A stretch of DNA of 64,000 nucleotides. It comes from an uncultured Christensenellaceae bacterium (lineage in GTDB: Bacteria; Bacillota; Clostridia; Christensenellales; UBA3700). The notes beneath the pieces were generated by a model. It worked only from the letters and a program-made list of their open reading frames with translations. It was not told where the DNA came from and ran no database searches. Below, in pieces: positions 52,197-61,779 of this stretch. Within the stretch, counting starts at the first letter, position 1; every line of letters begins with the position of its first letter. The DNA is taken from assembly GCA_944380285.1 (NCBI GenBank), contig CALWGZ010000003.1, positions 157,346-221,345 on the forward strand, given 5' to 3'. The translations under genes and the position numbers were made by a program.

Positions 52197-54860
52197 TTAT
52201 CTGTTTTTCCACTCTACCGTTATCTCTGTACCCTGTCTGTAAGTATAAGACCAATCCGGATCCCAACCTTCGGGTCTTTCCGCTACTTCGCAAATGACCG
52301 TAAGATCGACCGTATTTTTGTTGAAAACCAGTTCGCCAACGGAAACCACGCTTTCGGGGATCGTTATTTCCGAGATCGCCGCCTCGGAAAACGCTTTTTC
52401 GCCTATGCTCTCCAACCCGGAACAATCGCCGAGATTTACGGTATTCAATGCCGAGCAACTCGCAAATGCGCCGTTGCCCAACGTCTGCAGCTCCGACGGC
52501 AGTCTCAGTTCCGTGATCCTAAGACGGGCAAAGCTCCGCGACCCGATATATCTTAACGACGAAGGCAACTCCAAAACGGTGATCTTCTGCGCTCTCGTCG
52601 GAAAAAGCGACGTATCTTTTCCGTCAGCCACGCCGACTGTCCCCTCCTGTACCGTGAACGAAGTCATGGCAACATTATTGACCGCCACCAGCCATTTTCC
52701 TATATACAATCCGCCGTTTATATAGTTCGTATCCGCGTCGTATCCCGTTCCGCTGAACGCTCCGTAACCGATGGAACGCACCGTATCGGGGATATTGATC
52801 TCGGTAAGCGAAAAGAGCTTTGAGAAAGCGTACTGCCCGATGCGATACAAGCCGGTCGGCAATGTCATCTTCTTCAGTTTCGACGAATAACCGACTCCGG
52901 AAAACGCATCGTCCGCGATCACTATCGTGCCGTCTTTTACCGTATATTCGGTCAGCGGAGCAAAATCCTTGCTAACCGCTATGAGATAGCCGTCCACATA
53001 GAGCACTCCTTTTTCCCAATTGGACGGTTCATTGTAATACGCCGTTCCGTTAAACACGGAAAACGATACGGCTATCGGATTGTCCGGCATATCGATATCC
53101 GCAAGCGACGAACATCCGTCGAATATATGATCGGACAGCTCCGTCATTTTATCCGATAAACGGATCGATCGCAAAGCCGTGCAGTTCCCGAAAGCGCCGT
53201 CTCCTACGCTGCGCACATTTTTCAGTTCGACCGCCGAGAGAGCGGCGCAATCCTTAAAAGCGTAGGACCACACGTTTGTGAGCGAATCCGGCGCGATAAA
53301 CTCAGTCAGATCCGTGCCGCAGAAAGCGTCGGAACGGATCTCCTTCAAAGTATCGGGGAAGTTAACCGTTCGCAGCGACGAGCATCCGTCGAAAGCCTCG
53401 TCGGGTATCACCGTAAGTCCGGCAGGCAGGCGCACTTCGCTCAAAGCCGTACAGCCGGAGCACATCCGATAACCGAGTTTCGTCACGGAATCGGGAATGA
53501 TAAGTCTGCCGATGTTCTTATTATCCTTGAAAACGTCCTTTCCTATCTCCGTGACCGTGATGCCGTTGACCTCGGACGGGATCTCTACCGTTATGTCGCT
53601 TCCCGACAGACCGCTCACTCCCGTCAGAACGCCGTTGGCGTCAACGGAGAAAACGATCTTTTCCGATCCGCTCTGCGTCCATTTCGCGTAAAGCGTCTGA
53701 TCCTCCGTCACCTCGTACGGGAAAGAGATTTTGTTCGAGAAAGTTTTATCCGTATACCAGCCTTCGAACTCATATCCGTCTTTTGTCGTTTCCGGCGATC
53801 GGTCTATGACCGATACTATCATATCGCTTACATACGTTCCGTCGTCGGTATCGAAACGCACCGTGTATTTATTCTTCTCCCATTTCGCATAAAGCGTCTG
53901 ATCCTCCGTCACCTCGTACGGGAAAGAGATTTTGTTCGAGAAAGTTTTATCCGTATACCAGCCTTCGAACTCATATCCGTCTTTTGTCGTTTCCGGCGAT
54001 CGGTCTATGACCGATACTATCATATCGCTTACATACGTTCCGTCGTCGGTATCGAAACGCACCGTGTATTTATTCTTTTCCCATTTCGCGTAAAGCGTCT
54101 GATCCTCCGTCACCTCGTACGGGAAGACCGCTTTTTTGACGAATCCGCCGTCTTTATACCACCCCGCAAAAGTGTATCCGTCACGGGTCGTCTGCGGCTC
54201 TTCGTCTATCCGCGACGTTGTTATCGGGGCTATCGGAGTCCCGTGATCCACTTCGAAAATCACGGTATATTCCTGCGGTTGTTCGGGCTCCGATCCTCCG
54301 ATCTTTTTGTAATACGCATACACGCTCACGTCTTCCGTAAGCGGAGTTTCTTCGTATGTGTTTGCCGTCAACCGTTCCTGCCATGTCCCGTTATCGAAAA
54401 ACCAGCCTTCAAAAGTATGATCGTCCTTCTCCGGCGCGGCAGGCAACGTCAGGCGTTCGTTTCCCGAAGTTTCTATGCTATCGACCGCCTCCCCGTCTAT
54501 ATAAAATGTGATCGTGTATTCCGAAGCGACAGGCGTTTCGTTTTCGAGGTAATACGCATAGACGTTGACGTCTTCCGTCAATACCTGTCCGACAAAAGTA
54601 TCCTTTGTCAATTCATCCTTCCATATACCCTTATCCGAAAACCAGCCCTTGAACGTAAATCCTTCTTTCTTGGGCGCTGCGGGCATCGATATTTCTTCGT
54701 TGCCGTAAGTTTCTATCGTATCAACGAGTTCATCGCCGTCATAAAAAGATATCGTGTATTTTTTCGGAACTTCCGTTTCGGTGTCGCAAGCGGTAAAAAT
54801 ACCGACGGACAGCACGAAGCACATCATCATGCTTAAAAGGGCAATAAAATGTTTTTTCAT
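52197..54860 (-). CDS. BspA-type leucine-rich-repeat surface lipoprotein with InlB/Flg_new repeats
   Basis: The 887-residue protein starts at the ATG at 54858-54860. It has a signal peptide with a lipobox (IFTAC), so it should be anchored outside the membrane. Residues about 30-405 are tandem Listeria-Bacteroides (InlB B-repeat/Flg_new) modules, each with a GWYxD and LYAKW pattern; two 67-residue modules are identical even in DNA. Residues about 410-850 are BspA-like leucine-rich repeats (LRR_5; IPDSVTKLG, AFDGCSSLRTV). Such proteins mediate adhesion or substrate contact in gut and oral bacteria. Monocistronic. GC content is lower than in its neighbours. Confidence 0.9.
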   Translation of the reverse strand: MKKHFIALLSMMMCFVLSVGIFTACDTETEVPKKYTISFYDGDELVDTIETYGNEEISMPAAPKKEGFTFKGWFSDKGIWKDELTKDTFVGQVLTEDVNVYAYYLENETPVASEYTITFYIDGEAVDSIETSGNERLTLPAAPEKDDHTFEGWFFDNGTWQERLTANTYEETPLTEDVSVYAYYKKIGGSEPEQPQEYTVIFEVDHGTPIAPITTSRIDEEPQTTRDGYTFAGWYKDGGFVKKAVFPYEVTEDQTLYAKWEKNKYTVRFDTDDGTYVSDMIVSVIDRSPETTKDGYEFEGWYTDKTFSNKISFPYEVTEDQTLYAKWEKNKYTVRFDTDDGTYVSDMIVSVIDRSPETTKDGYEFEGWYTDKTFSNKISFPYEVTEDQTLYAKWTQSGSEKIVFSVDANGVLTGVSGLSGSDITVEIPSEVNGITVTEIGKDVFKDNKNIGRLIIPDSVTKLGYRMCSGCTALSEVRLPAGLTVIPDEAFDGCSSLRTVNFPDTLKEIRSDAFCGTDLTEFIAPDSLTNVWSYAFKDCAALSAVELKNVRSVGDGAFGNCTALRSIRLSDKMTELSDHIFDGCSSLADIDMPDNPIAVSFSVFNGTAYYNEPSNWEKGVLYVDGYLIAVSKDFAPLTEYTVKDGTIVIADDAFSGVGYSSKLKKMTLPTGLYRIGQYAFSKLFSLTEINIPDTVRSIGYGAFSGTGYDADTNYINGGLYIGKWLVAVNNVAMTSFTVQEGTVGVADGKDTSLFPTRAQKITVLELPSSLRYIGSRSFARLRITELRLPSELQTLGNGAFASCSALNTVNLGDCSGLESIGEKAFSEAAISEITIPESVVSVGELVFNKNTVDLTVICEVAERPEGWDPDWSYTYRQGTEITVEWKNR
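53691..54102. repeat. 201-bp tandem direct repeat inside the LRR lipoprotein gene
   Basis: The segment starting at 53691 recurs at 53892 and the beginning again at 54093, a period of 201 bp (67 codons), almost base for base. It encodes two identical InlB-type modules, a sign of recent duplication or gene conversion and a likely site of length variation. Confidence 0.9.
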
Positions 54861-54962
54861 CAGTAACCTCACTGCGGTCAAACGTCTGCTTCGCATTGAT
54901 AAAAGCAGCACCGGACGTTATTATATAGAGATCCGTAAACTATCACTTCTCAATTGATAGAT

Positions 54963-54991
54963 ATTATAACACATATTCCCCTTTTCCTCAA
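54963..54991 (-). promoter_or_regulatory. Promoter of the LRR lipoprotein gene
   Basis: Minus-strand TTGAGG (54986-54991), 17 bases, TATAAT (54963-54968), leaving a leader of about 95 bases. Confidence 0.7.
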
Positions 54992-55038
54992 CCGTTTGTC
55001 GAACAATGGGCATACCGACAGATAATGCTAAATTGAAA

Positions 55039-55225
55039 TTTTTCTTGCAAAAAACGGCGCGGACTCTTGACAAAAATTACATGACCCTTAAACGCATTTT
55101 TGCGACCGATTGACAAAAAATTCTGCTCAAGAACCTGTCAAGTGTAAGCATCGATTTTTTTGTCAATTCATAATTGTGCACTCTACATTGTGCATTCATA
55201 ATTGAGCATTGCGCAATGCGCATTG
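55039..55225. repeat. Repeat-rich spacer between the LRR gene and hemW
   Basis: It contains a 22-bp segment (55039-55060) that matches 6787-6808 with one mismatch, the 17-bp repeat at 55066-55082 shared with 49918-49934, and from about 55155 a run of CATAATTGTGCA / ATTGTGCATTC / GCGCAATGCGC units related to 51776-51836 and 61084-61165. No gene. Confidence 0.65.
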
Positions 55226-56335
55226 TCATATCAATTCCGCGATGATCGCGTTCGCGACCAGCGCATACTCGGGTTTGATCGCGACGCGGTCTTGGGAGAT
55301 GTCGAGACAGGCGCTCAACTTTTTCAACCTCCCGCCGTAGCGCGCGGCGAAGTCGACGCCCGTCTTGCGTTCGAGGTCGGCGACGTCTATGCCGTCGTCG
55401 AGGCGGAGCGCGGTCATCACATACTCGTCCGCGGCGCTCTCGGGGGTCAGCAGCTCCTCGCGCTCGTAGACGAACTCTACCTTTTCCGCTCGGCGGATGT
55501 AGGCGTCGACGTCGGACGCGACGAAGTAGCGCTTCGATCCTATCTTGCCGTGCGCGGAGACGCCCAGCCCGAGGTAGTCGTCCATGCGCCAATATTTGAG
55601 ATTGTGGCGGCAGCGCTTGCCCTCGCGCGCGAAGTTGGAGGTCTCGTAGCGCAGATATCCCCTCTTCGCCGCCGCGGCGACAAAAGCGTCGTAGAGGTCG
55701 GCGCAGCGTTCGTCGTCCGGGAGAACAAGCCCCTCTTTGACGCGCCTTGCAAGCTCAGTGCCGTCCTCGACTTTGAGAATGTACGAGCTGAGGTGCGCCG
55801 CGCCTACACAGTCGGCAAACGCGGCGAACTCTTCGAGCTGCGCCTCGGTCTGCCCGGGCAGTCCGAGCATTTGATCGAGCGAGAGGTCGAAGCGAGCGGC
55901 GGCGATATGCGCCGCCCTCTTCGCCGCTTCGAAGTCGTGCGCGCGCCCCAAAAAGCGCAATATCCCGTCGTCCGTGCTCTGCACGCCGAGGCTGACGCGC
56001 GTCACGCCGCTCCGCTCGTATTCGTCCGCCTTGCTCTCGTCGAAACTCTCGGGATTCGCCTCTGCGGTGAACTCGCTCACCTCGCAGTCAAAACATGAAA
56101 AGACCGCGCCCGCGAGCCTTGCAAACTCGCCGCGCGGCAGACATGACGGCGTACCGCCGCCGACATATACGGTGTCGATCTTGCCCTCGAATTTTGAGGA
56201 CATGTATTCGATCTCATTGATCAAGGCGCGGACATAGGCGCGCTTGACGTCGTCGCCCGACGGGCGCGAACAAAAGTCGCAATACGCGCACTTGGACGCG
56301 CAAAACGGGATGTGCAGATACAGCCCCGCGCTCAT
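55226..56335 (-). CDS. hemW: HemW-type radical SAM protein
   Basis: Radical SAM protein of the HemW family, a heme chaperone once called oxygen-independent coproporphyrinogen oxidase. The protein has 369 residues from the ATG at 56333-56335, overlapping the lepA stop as ATGA. The cluster motif [10 protein letters not shown] is at 12-21, [10 protein letters not shown] and the GLPGQT segment follow, and the C-terminal HemN-like domain ends the protein. The lepA-hemW order is conserved in Firmicutes. The three-cysteine motif is followed by Asp-Phe, as in HemW. Confidence 0.93.
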   Translation of the reverse strand: MSAGLYLHIPFCASKCAYCDFCSRPSGDDVKRAYVRALINEIEYMSSKFEGKIDTVYVGGGTPSCLPRGEFARLAGAVFSCFDCEVSEFTAEANPESFDESKADEYERSGVTRVSLGVQSTDDGILRFLGRAHDFEAAKRAAHIAAARFDLSLDQMLGLPGQTEAQLEEFAAFADCVGAAHLSSYILKVEDGTELARRVKEGLVLPDDERCADLYDAFVAAAAKRGYLRYETSNFAREGKRCRHNLKYWRMDDYLGLGVSAHGKIGSKRYFVASDVDAYIRRAEKVEFVYEREELLTPESAADEYVMTALRLDDGIDVADLERKTGVDFAARYGGRLKKLSACLDISQDRVAIKPEYALVANAIIAELI

Positions 56336-58134
56336 TTGTCGAATTTGAGGATGGTCATGAACGCCTCGCTCGGCACCTCTACGCTGCCGACCTGGCGCAT
56401 GCGCTTTTTGCCCTCTTTTTGTTTTTCGAGCAGCTTCTTTTTGCGCGTGATGTCGCCGCCGTAACACTTGGCGAGGACGTCCTTGCGCATCGCCTTGACC
56501 GTCTCGCGCGCAATGACCTTGCCGCCTATCGCCGCCTGTATCGGGATCTCGAACAGCTGGCGCGGGATCACCTCTTTGAGCTTTTCGGCGATGCCTCTGC
56601 CGCGCGCATACGCCTTGTCGCGGTGCACGATCAGGCTGAGCGCGTCGCAGATCTCGCCGTTGAGCAAGATGTCGAGCTTGACAAGGTCGCTCTCCTTGTA
56701 GCCGGCGACCTCATAGTCGAGGCTCGCATAGCCGCGCGTGCGCGATTTGAGCGAGTCGAAAAAGTCGTAGATGATCTCGTTGAGCGGCATCTCGTAATCT
56801 ATCTTGACGCGCGTAGGCTCGAGGTAGGTCATGTTGACGAACGTGCCGCGCTTGTCCTGACACAGCTCCATGATCGAGCCGACATACTCGGGCGGCGTGT
56901 AGAGGAAGGCGTTGACGACCGGCTCTTCCATGTGGTCGATCTCGCCCGCCGGCGGAAGGTCGGACGGATTGGAGACGGTGACCACCTCGCCGCTCGTCTT
57001 GACGACGCGGTAGGACACGCCGGGAGCGGTCGTGATGAGGTCGAGATCGAACTCGCGCTCCAACCTCTCCTGGATGATCTCCATATGCAAAAGCCCGAGA
57101 AAACCGCAGCGGAACCCAAAGCCGAGCGCCTTGGACACGTCGGGCTCATATACAAGTGACGCGTCGTTGAGTTTGAGCTTTTCGAGCGCGTCTTTGAGGT
57201 CGTTGTAGCGCGCCCCGTCCGTCGGATAGATGCCGCAATAGACCATCGGGGACACCTCTTTGAAGCCTTCGAGCGGCTCCTTGACTCCGCCGACGGCAAA
57301 GGTGATCGTGTCGCCGACCTTGGTGTCCGCGACGTTCTTGACGCTGGCGCACAGATAGCCGACGTCGCCGGCGCTTAGGCTGTCGCACGGCGTAGCGCGC
57401 GGCGTGAACACGCCGACTTCGGTGACGTCGAACTCGCGCCCCGTTGAAAACATCTTGATGCGGTCGCCGACCTTGACCGCGCCGTCAAAGACGCGAATGA
57501 ACGAGATCGCGCCCTTGTAGCTGTCATAGTAGCTGTCAAAGATGAGCGCTTTGAGCGGTTTGTCCGCGTCGCCGTGCGGCGGAGGCAGCATCTCGACGAC
57601 CTGACGGAGCACGTCGTCGATGCCTATCCCCTCCTTTGCGGAGACGAGCGGCGCCTGCGACGCGTCCAGCCCGATGACGTCCTCGATCTCCTTGCGCACC
57701 TCTTCGGGACGCGCCGACGGCAGATCTATCTTGTTGATGACCGGGATGATCTCGAGGTCGTTGTCGAGCGCGAGATAGACGTTGGTCAGCGTCTGCGCCT
57801 CGATGCCCTGCGACGCGTCGACGATGAGGATCGCCCCTTCGCACGCTTTGAGCGAACGCGACACCTCGTAGGTGAAGTCGACGTGTCCCGGCGTGTCGAT
57901 GAGATTGAGCTCGTATTGCTCGCCGTTGTAGGTATAGTTCATCCTGACCGGAGTCAGCTTGATCGTGATGCCGCGCTCGCGCTCCAGCTCCATGCTGTCG
58001 AGCAATTGCTCTTTGGCGTCGCGCTTGGCGACGGTGCCGGTCACGTCCATCAGCTTGTCGGCAAGAGTGCTCTTGCCGTGGTCGATGTGGGCGACTATAC
58101 AAAAGTTCCGGATCTTTGTTTGGTCCTTTGGCAT
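56332..58134 (-). CDS. lepA: Elongation factor 4 (LepA)
   Basis: Ribosome-associated GTPase that can back-translocate or remodel stalled ribosomes. The 600-residue protein has G1 [11 protein letters not shown]3 DTPGHVDF, G4 NKID, and the LepA-specific C-terminal domain ([38 protein letters not shown]). Length is exactly typical. AAGGAG precedes the ATG; 36 bases after the aminotransferase. Confidence 0.97.
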   Translation of the reverse strand: MPKDQTKIRNFCIVAHIDHGKSTLADKLMDVTGTVAKRDAKEQLLDSMELERERGITIKLTPVRMNYTYNGEQYELNLIDTPGHVDFTYEVSRSLKACEGAILIVDASQGIEAQTLTNVYLALDNDLEIIPVINKIDLPSARPEEVRKEIEDVIGLDASQAPLVSAKEGIGIDDVLRQVVEMLPPPHGDADKPLKALIFDSYYDSYKGAISFIRVFDGAVKVGDRIKMFSTGREFDVTEVGVFTPRATPCDSLSAGDVGYLCASVKNVADTKVGDTITFAVGGVKEPLEGFKEVSPMVYCGIYPTDGARYNDLKDALEKLKLNDASLVYEPDVSKALGFGFRCGFLGLLHMEIIQERLEREFDLDLITTAPGVSYRVVKTSGEVVTVSNPSDLPPAGEIDHMEEPVVNAFLYTPPEYVGSIMELCQDKRGTFVNMTYLEPTRVKIDYEMPLNEIIYDFFDSLKSRTRGYASLDYEVAGYKESDLVKLDILLNGEICDALSLIVHRDKAYARGRGIAEKLKEVIPRQLFEIPIQAAIGGKVIARETVKAMRKDVLAKCYGGDITRKKKLLEKQKEGKKRMRQVGSVEVPSEAFMTILKFDK

Positions 58135-58170
58135 TGTTACTCCTTTGTGGCTTTTACAGACACGGGTACG

Positions 58171-59352
58171 TCAATTGTAGCTTGCGGCGAGCGCCTTGAA
58201 CGCCTCGCGGCTGCCCTCGATCTTGGCAGGCGAAACGCAATAGGCGGCGCGCGCGTATCCCTTCACGCCGAAGCTCGTCGACGGCACGATCAATATGCCT
58301 CTCTCCTTGGCCCTAGCGCAGAACTTCGCCTCGTCGCCGTCCGGCGCCTTGACGAACAGATAGAACGCGCCCTGCGGCTTGACATATTCAAGCCCCGCCT
58401 CGTCCAGCACGCTCTCGAACAGCGCGCGGTTTCGATCGTAAAACTCGACGTCGGGCTTGACGTCGACGCACCTTGCGATCACGCGCTGCATCAGCGACGG
58501 CGCGTTGACAAAGCCGAGTATGCGAGTCGCGACGCCGCACGCAGCGCAAAGCTCGTCATATCCGTCCGCATCGGGACGTATCGCGATGTAGCCGATGCGC
58601 TCGCCGGCGAGCGACAGCGACTTGCTGTACGAATAGCAGGTCAGCGTGTTGCGGTAGTACGCGCCGACATAGGGCTGTACCGCTCCGCCGTAGACGAGCT
58701 CGCGGTAGGGCTCGTCCGAGATCAGGTAGACGGGACGTCCCGCCCTCTTCGACGCCCTTTCGAGCGCATGAGCGAGTTCTTTGAGCACGTCCGCGCCGTA
58801 GACCGCGCCGGTCGGGTTGTTGGGAGTGTTGACGATGACCGCCTTTGTCCTCTCGCCGACCGCCGCCTCGATCGCCGCGCAGTCCGGCATGAAGTCCGCA
58901 AGCGCCGGCACCTCGACGAGCTTGCCGCCGAAATTGGCTGCATAGCAGCGATATTCACCGAAATAGGGAGACACGACGATGACCTCGTCGCCGTCGTCCA
59001 ACAGCGATTTGAGCACGACGTTGAGCCCGCCCGCCGCGCCGACCGTCATCACGACGCCGCCGCCTTCGTAATTCGTACCGAAACGCGCGTTGAGCGAAGA
59101 GGCGATCTTCGCCCTGACGTCGTCATAGCCGGCGTTGCTCATATATCCGTGCAAAAAGACGGGGTCGTCCGCCTGCAATTCCGCCCTCACCGCGTCCGCG
59201 ACGGCGGCAGGGGGCGCTATGTTGGGGTTGCCCAGCGAGAAGTCGAACACCTTGTCTTCGCCCCAAAGCGAGGCGAGGCGTTTGCCCTCCTCGAACATCG
59301 CCCTGATCGCGGACGAAGAATTGACCATCGCTTGCATCTTCTTTGAGATCAT
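58171..59352 (-). CDS. PLP-dependent class I/II aminotransferase
   Basis: Fold-type I aminotransferase of 393 residues, AspC/aromatic-type by overall layout; the amino acid substrate cannot be set from sequence. Start at the ATG at 59350-59352, with GGAGGTG upstream. It has the ligand motif VNTPNNPTGAVYG, the SDEPYRELVY segment and PLP Lys in YSYSKSLSLAGERIGY. It carries its own promoter, divergent to the LUD gene, and leads the aminotransferase-lepA-hemW cluster. Confidence 0.9.
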   Translation of the reverse strand: MISKKMQAMVNSSSAIRAMFEEGKRLASLWGEDKVFDFSLGNPNIAPPAAVADAVRAELQADDPVFLHGYMSNAGYDDVRAKIASSLNARFGTNYEGGGVVMTVGAAGGLNVVLKSLLDDGDEVIVVSPYFGEYRCYAANFGGKLVEVPALADFMPDCAAIEAAVGERTKAVIVNTPNNPTGAVYGADVLKELAHALERASKRAGRPVYLISDEPYRELVYGGAVQPYVGAYYRNTLTCYSYSKSLSLAGERIGYIAIRPDADGYDELCAACGVATRILGFVNAPSLMQRVIARCVDVKPDVEFYDRNRALFESVLDEAGLEYVKPQGAFYLFVKAPDGDEAKFCARAKERGILIVPSTSFGVKGYARAAYCVSPAKIEGSREAFKALAASYN

Positions 59353-59382
59353 AAGCACCTCCGCGCGATTGCGCCAAGCAAT

Positions 59383-59412
59383 ATTATAATATCTTTGCGC
59401 GCCTGCGCGCAA
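59383..59412 (-). promoter_or_regulatory. Promoter of the aminotransferase-lepA-hemW cluster
   Basis: Minus-strand TTGCGC (59407-59412), 18 bases, TATAAT (59383-59388). Confidence 0.72.
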
Positions 59413-59458
59413 GCATTTTGCGACCGCGACGAAAAATAGCGCGATATTATGCAATTTG

Positions 59459-59487
59459 TTGACCTTTTCGCTCCGCGATAGTAAAAT
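59459..59487 (+). promoter_or_regulatory. Promoter of the LUD-glycerophosphodiesterase operon
   Basis: TTGACC (59459-59464), 17 bases, TAAAAT (59482-59487), then AGAGGTG and a GTG start. Confidence 0.8.
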
Positions 59488-59504
59488 ATAGAAGAGGTGA
59501 GATC

Positions 59505-60119
59505 GTGGACAAAATGATAGAACGCCTGTGCGCAAAGGCTAAATTGCGCGGCTTCATCCCGCACGTCGCCGAAAAAGAGCAGGTCAACGCCCTTGTCGAG
59601 AGCTTGATCGGCGCCGAGCCGAAAACGATCGGTTCGGGCGGCAGCATGACCTTGCACGACCTCGGCACCCTCTTCGGCCTCGCCGCAAAGGGACACAAGG
59701 TGTACAGCTACGACACCGTATCGGACGAAGAGAGACCTACGATGTACCAACGCGCCGCCAAGGCGGATTGGTTCGTCTCCTCCGCCAACGCGGTCACGAC
59801 GTCGGGCGACATCGTCAACATCGACGGCACCGCCAACCGCGTCGCGCCGCTACTGTTCGGCGTGCCCAACATCATCTATGTGTTCGGCGTCAACAAGATC
59901 GTCGACACGTTGGACGAGGCGATCGACCGCGTCCGCAATCACGCCTGCCCTCTCAACGCGCGCAGGCTGAACAAGAACACCCCTTGCGCGATCACCGGCA
60001 AGTGCAGCATGTGCAACTCCGCCGACTGCATCTGCAACGTCACGACGATCGTCCACCACCCCACGCGCCTGCAAGCGCAGGTCCACCTGATCATAGTCCC
60101 CGAACAACTCGGGTATTGA
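59505..60119 (+). CDS. LUD-domain protein (lactate-utilisation LutC-like, DUF162)
   Basis: The 204-residue protein begins at a GTG (59505) with GAGGTG upstream. It has the LUD core (IGSGGSMTLHDLG, WFVSSANAVTTSGDIVNIDGTANRVAPLLFG) and a C-terminal Cys cluster (CAITGKCSMCNSADCIC) that may bind an iron-sulfur cluster or zinc. LUD proteins are part of LutABC-type lactate oxidation, but lutA and lutB are absent and many stand-alone LUD proteins have no known role. Followed after 7 bases by the glycerophosphodiesterase. Confidence 0.87.
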   Translation: MDKMIERLCAKAKLRGFIPHVAEKEQVNALVESLIGAEPKTIGSGGSMTLHDLGTLFGLAAKGHKVYSYDTVSDEERPTMYQRAAKADWFVSSANAVTTSGDIVNIDGTANRVAPLLFGVPNIIYVFGVNKIVDTLDEAIDRVRNHACPLNARRLNKNTPCAITGKCSMCNSADCICNVTTIVHHPTRLQAQVHLIIVPEQLGY

Positions 60120-60126
60120 GGAAAAT

Positions 60127-60879
60127 ATGAAAATCGCAAAAGACAGCCTTCTGACGACGCGGCGCATCGCGCACCGCGGTCTGCACGACAACAAGACCAT
60201 CCCCGAAAACTCGCTCGCCGCATTCCGCAATGCGGTCGAACACGGCTACGGCGTCGAACTCGACGTCTATCTGACCGACGACGGCACGCTCATCGTGCAC
60301 CACGACCCGTCCCTCAAACGCACTTGCGGCGTCAGGATACATCCCGAAAAGATAGACTCGTCACATCTCGAAAACTACCGCCTTATGAACACGGACGAGA
60401 CAATTCCGCGTCTCAAAGACGTGCTTGAACTCGTCGACGGCAAGATAGGACTTGTCATAGAGATCAAGACCACGCGCAAAGTCGACGCCGTCTGCGCCGC
60501 CGTCCGCGACATGCTCAAAGACTACAAGGGCGAATATTGGATCGAATCGTTCGACCCCCGCATCGTCCGCTGGTGGCACGAGCATTGCCCCGACGTCGTC
60601 TTGGGACAGCTCTATGACATCTATGCGTTCCAGCGCCTCTATGCTCGCAGGCTGGGCACGCACAAATACATCGACTTCATCGCCGCTCAATGCGGGATCG
60701 TCACCAAGCCCTTCTTCAACAAGGTACGCGCCGAGCGCCCCGAGGTCGTCACCGTCGTATGGACGGTGCGCACCCCCGATCAGCTCGCCCGCGCGACAAA
60801 GGAAGCGGACAACTTCATCTTTGAGTCAAACCTCAAACGGGACGACTATATCCCCCTGCCCGACCCGGTGATAAAATGA
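60127..60879 (+). CDS. Glycerophosphodiester phosphodiesterase
   Basis: Hydrolyses glycerophosphodiesters to glycerol-3-phosphate and an alcohol. The 250-residue cytoplasmic protein has the GDPD catalytic signature: RIAHRGLHDNKTIPENSLAAF with His16, Arg17 and Glu27, VELDVYLTDDG (Glu44, Asp46), HHDPSLKRTCG (His59), and VVWTVRTPDQL at the end of the barrel. GAGG precedes the ATG. Same operon as the LUD protein. Confidence 0.93.
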   Translation: MKIAKDSLLTTRRIAHRGLHDNKTIPENSLAAFRNAVEHGYGVELDVYLTDDGTLIVHHDPSLKRTCGVRIHPEKIDSSHLENYRLMNTDETIPRLKDVLELVDGKIGLVIEIKTTRKVDAVCAAVRDMLKDYKGEYWIESFDPRIVRWWHEHCPDVVLGQLYDIYAFQRLYARRLGTHKYIDFIAAQCGIVTKPFFNKVRAERPEVVTVVWTVRTPDQLARATKEADNFIFESNLKRDDYIPLPDPVIK

Positions 60880-60951
60880 GAGACGCGGCAAGGGCGCGCT
60901 TTTGAATATTGCCCCTCTGCTTGCGCACACTATCCCCCGAGGAGGTGGAAG

Positions 60952-61083
60952 ATGAAATTGTCTACGTTTGTGGGCTTCGGCATGGGCGCTTTGACCGCGG
61001 CGATCGCGGCGAAAAAACTCGACGAAGCGAGCGGCGCAAAGAAGAGATCGCTCAAAAAGAAAATACTTAAAATTTTGGACTGA
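60952..61083 (+). CDS. Small basic peptide (43 aa) with hydrophobic N-terminus
   Basis: ATG at 60952 preceded by GAGGAGG. It encodes MKLSTFVGFGMGALTAAIAA, a short hydrophobic Gly/Ala segment, then a Lys-rich tail (KKRSLKKKILKIL). No family recognised. It could be a membrane-associated peptide, or even toxin-like, but nothing shows this. Coding is supported by the strong ribosome binding site and by clean composition. It follows the GDPD gene by 72 bases. Confidence 0.6.
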   Translation: MKLSTFVGFGMGALTAAIAAKKLDEASGAKKRSLKKKILKILD

Positions 61084-61165
61084 TCGACAATGCGCGATGC
61101 GCAATGCACAATGCGCAATGCATAATGTACAATGCATAATGCTCAATGCACAATGAGCAATGATC
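61084..61165. repeat. Cluster of about eight CAATGCGCAATG-like short repeat units
   Basis: Near-tandem 10-base units (ATGCGCAATG, ATGCACAATG, ATGCATAATG, ATGCTCAATG) fill about 80 bp. The same units occur at 51776-51836 and about 55155-55225. They look like the remains of a mobile palindromic repeat. Confidence 0.75.
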
Positions 61166-61179
61166 GTGCGCAATTTAGG

Positions 61180-61223
61180 AAAATTCTGCTCCTCTCTGTT
61201 TGCGGAGCAGAATTTTGCTTTTT
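61180..61223 (+). terminator. Intrinsic terminator for the LUD-GDPD-peptide operon
   Basis: A 13-bp stem (AAAATTCTGCTCC with its complement) and an 11-base loop, then GC and five T on the plus strand. Confidence 0.85.
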
Positions 61224-61327
61224 GACAAAGATGTTGTTTTCTCCGTCGGTAAAATTTAGCTCTTTGCACCAAAATTTTGATGCTTGCAACAGATGTTTTG
61301 TTGCTGCAAATTTTGTAGGACATGCAA

Positions 61328-61360
61328 ACGCCCGCCGCTGCCGACCGCAACGACGGGCGT
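61328..61360 (-). terminator. Hairpin after iscU
   Basis: A 13-bp stem with two G-U pairs (ACGCCCGTCGTTG / CAGCGGCGGGCGT on the minus strand), followed by only three T. Probable terminator of the isc operon. The region between it and the plus-strand terminator holds no gene. Confidence 0.55.
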
Positions 61361-61371
61361 ACCGTTTGACG

Positions 61372-61779
61372 TCAGACGTATTTCAGCTCTCCGTCGCCGT
61401 CCGGCTTCTTCTTGCCGGTGCGCTCGTAGTAGTTCTCGATCGCCGCCTTGATCGCCTCTTCGGCAAGCACGCTGCAATGTATCTTTTGCGGCGGCAGCCC
61501 TTCGAGATATTCGACGACCTTGGCGTTGGTCAATTTGAGTGCCTCCTCGACCGTCATGCCGATGACCATGCCCGTCGCGACCGAGCTGGTCGCGATCGCC
61601 GCCGCGCATCCGAACGTGCGGAATTTGGCGTCCGTGATCACGTCATCTTTGATCTTGAGCGAGATCTCCATGATGTCGCCGCAGGTCGCGTTACCCACCT
61701 TGCCGACGCCGTCGTTGTCCTCGATGAATCCCATATGCTGAGGGTTGGCAAACACCTCCATCACCTTTTGATTATACAT
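61372..61779 (-). CDS. iscU: Iron-sulfur cluster scaffold protein IscU/NifU-like
   Basis: Scaffold on which [2Fe-2S] and [4Fe-4S] clusters are built. The 135-residue protein has the three cluster cysteines C33 (ATCGDIM), C58 (FGCAAAIATSS) and C102 (IHCSVLAEEAI) and Asp35. AAGGAG precedes the ATG; the start overlaps the iscS end by 8 bases. Confidence 0.95.
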   Translation of the reverse strand: MYNQKVMEVFANPQHMGFIEDNDGVGKVGNATCGDIMEISLKIKDDVITDAKFRTFGCAAAIATSSVATGMVIGMTVEEALKLTNAKVVEYLEGLPPQKIHCSVLAEEAIKAAIENYYERTGKKKPDGDGELKYV

